Assembly (NCBI RefSeq): GCF_000771225.1
Contig: NZ_JDTZ01000008.1
Location: 1-64,000, forward strand
Length of the DNA stretch: 64,000 bases
Direction of reading: 5' to 3'
Origin: Bifidobacterium pseudolongum subsp. pseudolongum DSM 20099
GTDB taxonomy: Bacteria; Actinomycetota; Actinomycetes; Actinomycetales; Bifidobacteriaceae
Of the stretch, positions 1-8,286 are shown piece after piece. Made by a program: the position numbers and the translations under genes. Every line of letters starts with the position of its first letter. Within the stretch, counting starts at the first letter, position 1. The notes under the pieces were generated by a model. That model was given only the letters and a program-made list of their open reading frames with translations. It was not told the origin of the DNA and did no database searches.

Positions 1-30
1 CACACACACCCAGTGACCACCTCATGCATC

Positions 31-1766
31 GGATTATCCCCGCACATGCGGGGCAAACCCAGTACGTAAAATTGCTCATACACATGAGATTGGATCATCC
101 CCGCACATGCGGGGCAAACGCCGCCCGTGGCGCCGGCGTGGACTTCGAGGACGGATCATCCCCGCACATGCGGGGCAAACAAGAGGAACTCGACGCGAAG
201 GCCGACGAGATCCGGATCATCCCCGCACATGCGGGGCAAACGCCTTGGGTCTGATGGCGCCCACCATCGAGGACGGATCATCCCCGCACATGCGGGGCAA
301 ACACAGTTGCTGGTCCATTTGCTAATTTCAATGCCGGATCATCCCCGCACATGCGGGGCAAACTCAATGGTGACAGTGCGCGCCGAGTAGAGGATCGGAT
401 CATCCCCGCACATGCGGGGCAAACAGGTCCTTGAGCCACGCGGCCGCATCCTGCGCCGGATCATCCCCGCACATGCGGGGCAAACATATTGACTACGGGC
501 ATACCGTGTTCGACGGCCGGATCATCCCCGCACATGCGGGGCAAACTTGTTATTATTATTGACCGCTTTACGCTTAGGCGGATCATCCCCGCACATGCGG
601 GGCAAACCTGCTATACTAAAAATATCCAACAAGGAACAACGGATCATCCCCGCACATGCGGGGCAAACTGGCGCGTGCCTTTACGCGCAACGTGTCCGCG
701 CGGATCATCCCCGCACATGCGGGGCAAACTCTTCCTTGGCTGCTCCGAGGATCTCGTCGGCCGGATCATCCCCGCACATGCGGGGCAAACCGTGTCGTCG
801 CACATGCTGCTGGCTTGGTCGTCGGATCATCCCCGCACATGCGGGGCAAACCATTCAATAACGCATTATTGGAATTAGAGCGCCGGATCATCCCCGCACA
901 TGCGGGGCAAACGAACACGTTTGTTTTTTCATTGCCCGCCTGCACGGATCATCCCCGCACATGCGGGGCAAACGGCCCGTTCTGGTATGTGGTCATGTTC
1001 GTGTCCGGATCATCCCCGCACATGCGGGGCAAACTTGTGGTTCGCTCTGCCATCATCACTTCCCTGCGGATCATCCCCGCACATGCGGGGCAAACGCCGA
1101 ACGCGTCCTTGAGGAGGTTCCAACCGACGGATCATCCCCGCACATGCGGGGCAAACCCCTCCATCGTCGCCGTGCTCGCGGCGGCCTCCGGATCATCCCC
1201 GCACATGCGGGGCAAACTTGCTTCCTGTCACTACGATGTCACGTTTCGCCGGATCATCCCCGCACATGCGGGGCAAACCGGGGGTAGGGTGCTGGGAGTG
1301 TTGACGGCCCCGGATCATCCCCGCACATGCGGGGCAAACGCGTCGCCGGTCACGTCGCGCGTGAACAGCGCCGGATCATCCCCGCACATGCGGGGCAAAC
1401 CGCTTCCTCGAGATCCCCGGCAAGGGCCACTTCGGATCATCCCCGCACATGCGGGGCAAACTACGTGTTTTTGCGGTGACAGTGACTTGCATAAGGATCA
1501 TCCCCGCACATGCGGGGCAAACAGCGAGACACAGAAACTGACCGTGCAAAATATCGGATCATCCCCGCACATGCGGGGCAAACATGCCGTCAGCATTATC
1601 CCACATGTCTGCGAACGGATCATCCCCGCACATGCGGGGCAAACCCCATAACGGTAGCGATTTTTTCACGCTGAGCCGGATCATCCCCGCACATGCGGGG
1701 CAAACCCACTACTCCCACTGCATATAAGTGTGACACTTGGATCATCCCCGCACATGCGGGGCAAAC
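31..1766 (-). CRISPR. Type I-E CRISPR array, at least 29 repeats and 28 spacers
   Basis: Twenty-nine 28-bp repeats start at exact 61-bp steps (31, 92, 153 ... 1739), so every spacer is 33 bp. The repeat core is the hairpin CCCCGC-ACAT-GCGGGG followed by CAAAC. Read on the minus strand it begins GTTTGCCCCGC and ends GGGGATGATCC, the usual type I-E form. All repeats are identical except the one at 31, which has T for C at its fifth base. The cas operon is transcribed toward the array on the same strand, so the leader end is at 1766 and the oldest end at 31. No spacer is duplicated. Several spacers are GC-rich with an open frame, others are AT-rich. The base before each repeat is C in 25 of 28 spacers, so the functional unit may be a 29-base repeat with 32-base spacers. 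The array may continue left of the window. Confidence 0.98.
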
Positions 1767-1908
1767 AGTCTGATTCCATTAGCAAAACGCACTCCGACAA
1801 TACTCGAAAAATTCGATTTGCACAGTCGGTCACATTTCGCTAACGTCATCATGGTTCCAAACTTCCTCACGTCGGCACGCAATCCCCAGTTTAACATCGC
1901 AGCAACAA
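1767..1908 (-). promoter_or_regulatory. Presumed CRISPR leader
   Basis: This 142-bp stretch lies between the cas2 stop and the first (leader-proximal) repeat. It has no convincing reading frame and is richer in A and T near the array than the flanking genes. In type I-E loci the leader carries the pre-crRNA promoter and the integration site for new spacers, and lies exactly here. No individual promoter box or IHF-like site can be named with confidence. Confidence 0.6.
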
Positions 1909-2271
1909 CTATCTACCAAAACGACGATATCGCGATGCATTGCTCCAACCTTTTCTACGAGATGCGCCCTGAGATCTCCCGCTGGATTCGCCTTGATCAT
2001 GAGGCCTCATAATCAGCTCAAGGCCCTCAAAATCAACAGGCGACCACTCCTGTCCGTAGGTTTTGAACTCCAGTCCCTGTTCATTATTCTCCGAATACAC
2101 CATTACGGCGCGCCCATCTCGGATATTGTCAAGAATTTGCTCCCAAATCAACTCTCTAACACAGGCTGATACTTTTCCCACATACACACCTGGAGATATC
2201 TCAAACAACCATCGTGTGAGATGACCTCGTATCTTGGGAGGCGCAGCCGTCAGCACGATGACAATCATCAC
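1909..2271 (-). CDS. cas2: CRISPR-associated endonuclease Cas2, type I-E
   Basis: Structural partner of Cas1 in the Cas1-Cas2 integrase that inserts new spacers. The N-terminus (IVIVLTAAPPKIRGHLTRWL) and the segments GVYVGKVSA and REXIWEQI are the hallmark of the E. coli-type Cas2e family. The start is GTG at 2271 (GTGA overlapping the cas1 TGA) or the adjacent ATG at 2268; both are coupled to cas1. The protein has about 120 residues against about 94 in E. coli. The excess is a C-terminal tail of roughly 27 residues rich in Arg, Ser and Gly. It is the last gene of the cas operon, next to the leader. Confidence 0.95.
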   Translation of the reverse strand: MMIVIVLTAAPPKIRGHLTRWLFEISPGVYVGKVSACVRELIWEQILDNIRDGRAVMVYSENNEQGLEFKTYGQEWSPVDFEGLELIMRPHDQGESSGRSQGASRRKGWSNASRYRRFGR

Positions 2272-3242
2272 ACATCATCTCCGTAATGGTCATTGGCAGA
2301 ACCAGCGGAGAAGTTATGTCCGGCCTGCGAATAGTCTGCAGCACCAGCCCAGATTTGTGTGGTGATATCACAAGCTTCGGTCACAATATCATCTTCCTCT
2401 TCTTCAGAAAAAAGAAAACGGATATCATGCACACAGCGCGCAAGAAATTTACCATCTTTCATTTTATCCCGCAGTGCTTTTCGAGCCGCAGATGAGATAT
2501 CTGCCACCTCAAGCGCCGCAAGATCAAATGCAAGAGGAATGGTGATGTCCACTTTGTATAAGTCCGCGATATCGTAGACGAAACTGCGTTCATCACGAGC
2601 GTGAACAAAACCCAATCCAGGAGAGCACCCTAGCGATACAATGACCGAATGGACCACTCCGTACAATGACGTATTCACCGCAGACAATGCTTTATTCACC
2701 AAATCCGCATCATCAAAATCTGTAGTCTTGTATGACCTGCCAGACCATGCCACCCCTGTTCGGGCAGATTCTCGTTCGTACGCCCTACGCACACGAGTTC
2801 CCTCTTTCCCAAGCAGCTGCTGCATGGTCAATCCGTCCGTCTTCTCTCCCGGAAAACGCATGGCATACATCTTCCGTGCGACTTTCAGGCGGCTTCGTTC
2901 CGAGGAAACGAGTCTAGCTTGTTTTTCCAACAATCTCGTGGAGTTGGCGAGCGAGGCGCCATGGCAATAGTAACGCACGCCTCGCTCTCCTACCCAGATA
3001 CATGTGGATCGCGATTCCGCCAACAGACTGATGGCCGCATGCGTGACATTGCTGCCCGGGCCAAGCATCAGGACACTTAATGCGGCAGCGGGAACGTGCA
3101 CGGTACCTCGTTTGTCGGTGATGGTGATCGCATTATCGGCACGGTTCACCACACAATGTTCTACGTACAGAAATGTCAATCTGTCTTGGATTCGGACCAA
3201 AGATTGCAATTCTGGCGGTTTCACCCCCGGTACGTTACCCAT
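2268..3242 (-). CDS. cas1: CRISPR-associated integrase Cas1, type I-E
   Basis: Catalytic subunit of the spacer integrase. The start at 3242 (MGNVPGVK) was chosen because AGGAGG lies six bases upstream; the open frame runs further but without family similarity. This gives 324 residues. The metal ligands are in place: Glu147 in GKEGTRVR, His214 in GFVHARDE, Asp224 and Asp227 in YDIADLYK, matching E. coli Glu141, His208, Asp218 and Asp221. The tail after about residue 300 is variable. The stop overlaps the start of cas2. It is separated from cas6e by only 32 bp. Adaptation looks functional: nothing is missing from either integrase subunit. Confidence 0.96.
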   Translation of the reverse strand: MGNVPGVKPPELQSLVRIQDRLTFLYVEHCVVNRADNAITITDKRGTVHVPAAALSVLMLGPGSNVTHAAISLLAESRSTCIWVGERGVRYYCHGASLANSTRLLEKQARLVSSERSRLKVARKMYAMRFPGEKTDGLTMQQLLGKEGTRVRRAYERESARTGVAWSGRSYKTTDFDDADLVNKALSAVNTSLYGVVHSVIVSLGCSPGLGFVHARDERSFVYDIADLYKVDITIPLAFDLAALEVADISSAARKALRDKMKDGKFLARCVHDIRFLFSEEEEDDIVTEACDITTQIWAGAADYSQAGHNFSAGSANDHYGDDV

Positions 3243-3274
3243 GCACGTCCTCCTTCTGCCCTGGCTTTCAGTTG

Positions 3275-3961
3275 TCAGATTGCGTCCATTGAACGCACCT
3301 GCAACGGTGCGAGCGTGAGCAATCCGCATCCGTATGCCTTCGCGGAACCTATTCCGTCCACGAGGGCTTGACGCAGGGTATTGGGATCATCCACGGAAAG
3401 GATGCCTTCAAACGTGACCTGAGTCAACACAACGGTAGTACCACGTTTGCGGAATGAGATTTGCTGCGTTCCACGAATGGCGACCTCAGGTTGATCCAAC
3501 CTGTTGATGGTCATATGACAGCCAATTTTTCGGAACTTCCTGAACAGCCATTCAGCCTGCTCATCTCGCCGAACAATCGGTTGGCGTCGCCCTCGTGAAG
3601 CAAATCCTTCAGAGGGGACGGAATGCGTCGGATTGACTGTGACTCTGAAAGCCCATTCCTGTCCACTTTCCAAGTGCTCCAGAAATGGACCATAATCACA
3701 GCTCGAGCAATCCCTATCCGCATTCACACCCAGCTCCTCTTCGAAAACAGAGCGATCTGGTTCGGATGGCGATACAATATACAGACGCTGCATGGCACCA
3801 TGGGATGCTTTGTCGAGTCGCCAAAGTACCCGATGCTGGTCACCCGACGCATCGGAATTTGTCGCACGAGCAACCACGGCGTGCAAACGCTCCAATGAAC
3901 CGAAGACATACATCGCGCGTCTGTCCCTTGAATCAATCAGTATTCTGGAGAATACCGTCAT
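3275..3961 (-). CDS. cas6e: CRISPR pre-crRNA endoribonuclease Cas6e
   Basis: Cuts the pre-crRNA at the base of the repeat hairpin and stays bound to the mature crRNA 3' end in Cascade. From ATG 3961 (ATGA overlap with the cas5e stop) it has 228 residues. Visible signatures are an N-terminal His27 in the helix LERLHAVVARA, the usual position of the catalytic histidine, and the C-terminal glycine-rich loop GIGSAKAYGCGL at about residues 203-214. The matching RNA hairpin is present in the adjacent array. The gene is also called casE or cse3. Confidence 0.94.
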   Translation of the reverse strand: MTVFSRILIDSRDRRAMYVFGSLERLHAVVARATNSDASGDQHRVLWRLDKASHGAMQRLYIVSPSEPDRSVFEEELGVNADRDCSSCDYGPFLEHLESGQEWAFRVTVNPTHSVPSEGFASRGRRQPIVRRDEQAEWLFRKFRKIGCHMTINRLDQPEVAIRGTQQISFRKRGTTVVLTQVTFEGILSVDDPNTLRQALVDGIGSAKAYGCGLLTLAPLQVRSMDAI

Positions 3962-4719
3962 TGTTGACCTCCCGCCTGGCTCACCGCACTGAACCAATCC
4001 TCATGTCCATAGCGATCATCGAATGCGGCTGGCACAATCCGTCGATAGCGTCGGCTCGCCCATTGTCGGTCATATGGACTGAAACTCCGCGGCTCATCAT
4101 TGAGGGTTTCCGAGAACCCCTGATTTGTGTCATCGTCCGCCAATGGTTCCACAATGATTTCCGCAACATCCGGATGTGTGGGGGCCGTATCGCTCTTGCG
4201 AGCTCCCTCCCTGCTGCGAAGAATGCGTCGTTGATACCATTCCTCAGCTTGCCAGGGGGTGCTTTGCAGCGTCTCCTCCAACGTCAGGTCTGTCAGGAAT
4301 GTGATGATCGGCCCATCCGGCACACAGGTGCGACGCCCGAGGAACAACGGATAATACGGCGCACGGAGTGCGTTCTGGAATTCCGCCAATCGTACCGGGT
4401 CCTCACTCTCCAGAGCAGCGAGAAAAACCGCATCCTGCAGGTAGAACCTGTGCGAGAGGGGAAGCATATCGCCTTTTTCCGTTTTCGCGGTCTGATAATC
4501 GTCGAGTAGGACACCCGGCTGATCCGCACGGACGCCGAAACGCAGCCCCTCAAAACGAGAAAGGGAATCTTCGCGCCCAATGCCCAAAGCCGCGGCAATC
4601 ATGCCAATGACCCCGCTTTTCGTGGGTACTGGATTGGTGTCCCTTCGCGCGAACCGGCTGGACGATCCCCATGACTGCATGGGGCCTTTCAATACCATGG
4701 TCAAGACAGGCATTGTCAC
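3958..4719 (-). CDS. cas5e: Cascade subunit Cas5e
   Basis: RAMP-fold subunit that caps the 5' handle of the crRNA in Cascade. The N-terminus has the family signature VLKGPMQSWGSSSRF (about residues 8-22), followed by PTKSGVIGMIAAALG. It has about 253 residues, as expected. The GTG start at 4719 overlaps the cas7e TGA (GTGA); an ATG two codons later is possible. Its stop overlaps the cas6e start by four bases. Also called casD. Confidence 0.94.
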   Translation of the reverse strand: MTMPVLTMVLKGPMQSWGSSSRFARRDTNPVPTKSGVIGMIAAALGIGREDSLSRFEGLRFGVRADQPGVLLDDYQTAKTEKGDMLPLSHRFYLQDAVFLAALESEDPVRLAEFQNALRAPYYPLFLGRRTCVPDGPIITFLTDLTLEETLQSTPWQAEEWYQRRILRSREGARKSDTAPTHPDVAEIIVEPLADDDTNQGFSETLNDEPRSFSPYDRQWASRRYRRIVPAAFDDRYGHEDWFSAVSQAGGQQ

Positions 4720-5897
4720 TCCTGACTCAAGCGGGACGAGACAGCCTCTTCCACACCATCGACGAGTTCGCGCAACGAAACCGCCTCCGCAAGCGCATCA
4801 GCGTCCTTCGTTGCGTCGCCGATACGGACGACCCATGTTTTCACAGGTGTCACACCGTAGACGTCATCCATATCCTTTGAGCGTCGCACCAAGGCCTTCG
4901 TCGCATTCTCCACATAATTCGGCTTGACCGGTGTGAGGAACGCACCACTCATATTCACTGCCTGTGTATCGCGAATATTCACAACAACCAAATCAGGCAA
5001 AGTTCCTTGCGCGAAGGTCGAGCTTTTCCCTTGCGGCATGCTCATGACGAATGCCTTCACCAATGCACCTATCGCCTTTGCGGTGGCTTCCACATCGCCC
5101 AACGTGTCATAAAGGCGATTCGCGTCGACATCCGCGAAACGGTAGTATGTGGCGGCATTGAATTCGATTTCGCCGAGCATGGCCGCCCCGCTGTCACCGC
5201 CGTTCTCGTCATCAGCGTCACCCGCATTACGTATATCATCCACTGCCGTGAAGAAGTCGGATTCCGTGTCCACCGCCTGTACACTGAACGCATTGGCGAA
5301 CTGGGACGCGGCATCGATGTTCAGATCCGTGTCATCCGCAACCATGCGTCCAAACAGTGCAACATCAATCGACTTGTCATCTTTGATGATTTGTTTGATT
5401 TGCTTCTTCATCTTGCCGATGGCCGTCTGCGCTTCTTTGAGGCCCGAAGATTCCCTGCGTGCATCAACGGCAAGCTGGGCAAGCGCATCGTACTGTCGGT
5501 TGCCGAGGAACAACAGATACTGAGACTGGTTCAGGCGCTTGTCTTCCTGATCTTCGGCACCTTTTTTCTTTCGCGGTGCAGTGAGCTTGATTCCAGCGCC
5601 CTTGCTGAGCACCGCTTCGGCAAGATCTGGGGCTTCATCCGCAAAGGAATCGTCCAACGCCGCGATACGCTTGCTGAGGATTTCAACGACTTTTTTGCTG
5701 CGAATGCCGAGTTCCTGCGGATCGAGCAAATCATCGAACATCTGGCGGATTGGCCGTTTCCATGCTTGGCTTGAAACACGTGCGCGCGTGACCCCGCCAT
5801 ATTCCATGGTTTTCGGGCTGCCTGTATCATCGCGGTTCAGATTCGCCGCCGCCGTGGTCTCCAGTGCGTGCATTTCGACAATGGTTCGAGTGGACAT
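4716..5897 (-). CDS. cas7e: Cascade backbone subunit Cas7e
   Basis: Six copies of this protein form the helical backbone that holds the crRNA spacer. The start at 5897 (MSTRTIVEMHALETT) follows AAAGGAAC at a normal spacing and matches the family N-terminus; the upstream part of the open frame overlaps cse2 and looks non-coding. It gives about 393 residues, some 30 more than E. coli CasC. A lysine-rich insert (around APRKKKGAEDQEDKR) explains part of the difference. Conserved text includes LNRDDTGSPKTMEYGG and RARVSSQAWKRPIR. The stop overlaps the cas5e start. Confidence 0.95.
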   Translation of the reverse strand: MSTRTIVEMHALETTAAANLNRDDTGSPKTMEYGGVTRARVSSQAWKRPIRQMFDDLLDPQELGIRSKKVVEILSKRIAALDDSFADEAPDLAEAVLSKGAGIKLTAPRKKKGAEDQEDKRLNQSQYLLFLGNRQYDALAQLAVDARRESSGLKEAQTAIGKMKKQIKQIIKDDKSIDVALFGRMVADDTDLNIDAASQFANAFSVQAVDTESDFFTAVDDIRNAGDADDENGGDSGAAMLGEIEFNAATYYRFADVDANRLYDTLGDVEATAKAIGALVKAFVMSMPQGKSSTFAQGTLPDLVVVNIRDTQAVNMSGAFLTPVKPNYVENATKALVRRSKDMDDVYGVTPVKTWVVRIGDATKDADALAEAVSLRELVDGVEEAVSSRLSQE

Positions 5898-5947
5898 TGT
5901 TGTTCCTTTCGATTGATGTTGGTTGTTGGTTGTTGATATTGGGATTG

Positions 5948-6604
5948 TCATGCGTTTTCTGGCTCGTTCTTCCCAGATGCATATGCGCTCAGATAGTCGC
6001 GTCCCCACCGGAGCCGAACGGCGTTCGCCTTGGTGCGGCTTTGTTGCAGCTGCATGAGATCTTGGGCGAACAGACCGTAGTTGATTGGTAGATCCTCTCG
6101 CTTGAGCAGAGCAATGAGGTGCCGTGCATGCCGGACCATCTCCGTCCAGCTTGAGGCTGTTTGCAGTTTGTCAAATGTCGAACGGATTCCTTTCTCGTTG
6201 AAATTGCCAACGGCCATACCTCCGACCGCCCTTCCCAGCGAGATATACGCATCCACGTGCATCGGCTGGTTGCGTTGGGATTGTTGATGGACCGCGAAAA
6301 GCGTAACTGCCGCATGGGCTGCGCGCTCTTCATCGGTGGGTCCGTCTGAGGGGCGAACACCATGGGGATAAATGTTGGTGTCATGCATATTCGGCACCGT
6401 CCATGCAATGATGGCGGGATCGGCACCAACTTCATGACCCACCGCATGCGCCAACTGCGCTATGGCCGCCACGGCTTGAGCATTGTCGTCAAGATATCCG
6501 TCTTTCCTGCCCTCGTGACCGTTGACAAGTAACCGCACTGTGTGCGAAACCCATTGTCCAAATGGACTGAGTTGCGATTCCTGTTCCTTGGTTGTCTGAC
6601 TCAC
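5948..6604 (-). CDS. cse2: Cascade small subunit Cse2
   Basis: Helical small subunit (Cas11e, CasB) that lies along the belly of Cascade and stabilises the R-loop. The likely start is GTG at 6604, forming GTGA with the cas8e stop and preceded by AAGGAGG at a tight spacing; an ATG at 6649 is possible but would overlap cas8e by 49 bases. From GTG it has 218 residues. Family-like segments include SPFGQWVSHTVRLL near the start and a run of helices through the C-terminus. It is separated from cas7e by 50 bp, the only clear gap in the Cascade block. Confidence 0.9.
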   Translation of the reverse strand: MSQTTKEQESQLSPFGQWVSHTVRLLVNGHEGRKDGYLDDNAQAVAAIAQLAHAVGHEVGADPAIIAWTVPNMHDTNIYPHGVRPSDGPTDEERAAHAAVTLFAVHQQSQRNQPMHVDAYISLGRAVGGMAVGNFNEKGIRSTFDKLQTASSWTEMVRHARHLIALLKREDLPINYGLFAQDLMQLQQSRTKANAVRLRWGRDYLSAYASGKNEPENA

Positions 6605-8286
6605 ATTTCCTCCTTTGGAATTCGTTTGTTGAGTGATGCCTTGAACCAAATCTCTGCAAGCGCAACGCTGTAATGCTTCGCTTCCGCTTCCGGATTTTCC
6701 TTCACGTCACGCCCCACGATGGCGCGGGTGGATGCCTGTTGGGCGAGTTCGAACTCCAATGCGAGGAGAGTTTCCCTTGTACGCCACCTCCATTCGCGGA
6801 GCTTCGCTTCGCAGTTGTCAATAGTGACGCCTCGAAGCCATTCGCGAAATTCCCTGTCGAATGTCGAATACGCCAATTCACGTGCTTTCCGGCGAGGTGC
6901 CGTTGGATCAAGTCCTGCGGATTTCGCGACATTGCCTGCGAAATTCGCCAATATGGTGATGCCCTCATCGGTTATGTTGATGGCATCAGTGATGGACTGG
7001 CCAATGCGGGGGTCCTCCGCGGTCAATATGCATAGGTTCAAATCGAGTGAATCATCTACCGTGGCGTCGATGACGGCGTCATTGTTGCCATAGACAACCC
7101 CGTAGGCGTGAAGTCGTATCGGTTGATCCTGGACATGCATTTGTTCAAGCCAATCAAGGACGCGTGGACGCATGTTTTCGGGGGTAGTATTCGTCTCGTG
7201 TTCTTCCTGTGGCACCGTAAGCATTGGCAGGTTACGCCACAACGCCCGTGACGGATCATGTTTCCTCGGCATATACACCAACGGCATCTTCAAGGTTTTT
7301 TCTTGGTTGGGGCTGCGCCGCCACGCAGTCATCATCTCGTACCCTTGGGTGTTTTGGGGCTTGAGACGGTCGCCGTTACAGAGGAGTACGCCCGTCACCA
7401 CCTCACCATCGTGTTGGAACAGGATGCGGCGGGATTGCCATGTGAGCAGCGCTGCAGGGCCATGGCAATATGATGCGATTCCAGTCGCATCTTCCGGTTG
7501 ATTGTAGCCCTCTTCGGGCCGTTCGTTTGTTATGGGCCGCTCCCAGATCGGAGAATCATCGGACCAATCTACATCGGGTTCGCTGGTTCCCAACACATCG
7601 CGTCCAACATATTGGAACATCAGCGTTTTCCATAGATTGTCACCTTCAGCGATGACGATACCCAGATGCCCACTCCATGCAATACCCAAGGGATAGCCTT
7701 TACCTCCCTTGACACGTGGATCGCCCACAGCACCGGATTTGATTCCGGAGGGGTCGAACGCCTGCGTGGACACAAGCCAACGGGTCGCTTCAGCAGCGCT
7801 CATATGCTTTAAGGATTGCACACCTCGAATGGAGAAGAGTCGTGACCCCTCGTTCGAGGGAATGTCGGAGACTATCTTTTCCAGACCGGCGAATTCATTT
7901 TTAGCGGTGTGGAGTCCAGCGACTTGATAGAACGGAGCTTGTTCATCAAAGAGATCGAACCTCTCATGATACTTATCAAAATACTGTTCAAACAGGTTCC
8001 AAATCGCTGTGTCGCTTGACCCTAGTTTCAGTATCTGGCTCCACTGGTGTTGTGGGCAATCATTGCCGAATACCCCATACAACACCCCTACGGCCATACG
8101 CAGTATAGCTGCATCCTGTATTGGGTTGCCGGTTGAGATTCTGGCGATGTCCTCTGCTTGACAGAACAGGTCCCTCAATGAGACCTCACCGTCGGAACCG
8201 TTCTTCATGGAAACGGGTATCCAAGGCCGGTCAAGCAGATTGAAGGACGCTTGTTCCCTGCCATCTGATGATTCACTCTTCGACAT
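6601..8286 (-). CDS. cas8e: Cascade large subunit Cas8e (Cse1)
   Basis: Recognises the PAM, helps open the target duplex and recruits Cas3. It has 561 residues. The N-terminus carries the family signature FNLLDRPWIPV (about residues 15-25), followed by VSLRDLF and the segment ILRMAVGVLYGVFG. ATG 8286 lies 14 bases inside the end of cas3, so the two genes are coupled. No frame break or obvious truncation is seen. Also called casA. Confidence 0.95.
   Translation of the reverse strand: MSKSESSDGREQASFNLLDRPWIPVSMKNGSDGEVSLRDLFCQAEDIARISTGNPIQDAAILRMAVGVLYGVFGNDCPQHQWSQILKLGSSDTAIWNLFEQYFDKYHERFDLFDEQAPFYQVAGLHTAKNEFAGLEKIVSDIPSNEGSRLFSIRGVQSLKHMSAAEATRWLVSTQAFDPSGIKSGAVGDPRVKGGKGYPLGIAWSGHLGIVIAEGDNLWKTLMFQYVGRDVLGTSEPDVDWSDDSPIWERPITNERPEEGYNQPEDATGIASYCHGPAALLTWQSRRILFQHDGEVVTGVLLCNGDRLKPQNTQGYEMMTAWRRSPNQEKTLKMPLVYMPRKHDPSRALWRNLPMLTVPQEEHETNTTPENMRPRVLDWLEQMHVQDQPIRLHAYGVVYGNNDAVIDATVDDSLDLNLCILTAEDPRIGQSITDAINITDEGITILANFAGNVAKSAGLDPTAPRRKARELAYSTFDREFREWLRGVTIDNCEAKLREWRWRTRETLLALEFELAQQASTRAIVGRDVKENPEAEAKHYSVALAEIWFKASLNKRIPKEEM

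Noticed and set aside
24..1651. Open frames through the array with repeating protein text such as DHPRTCGAN or IIPAHAGQT
   Set aside because: They follow the 61-bp repeat period and arise only from translating the CRISPR repeats; no start sites or family support.
2286..3371. Plus-strand frames over cas1 and cas2
   Set aside because: Both genes on the minus strand carry full catalytic motifs and proper ribosome-binding sites; these frames are shadows.
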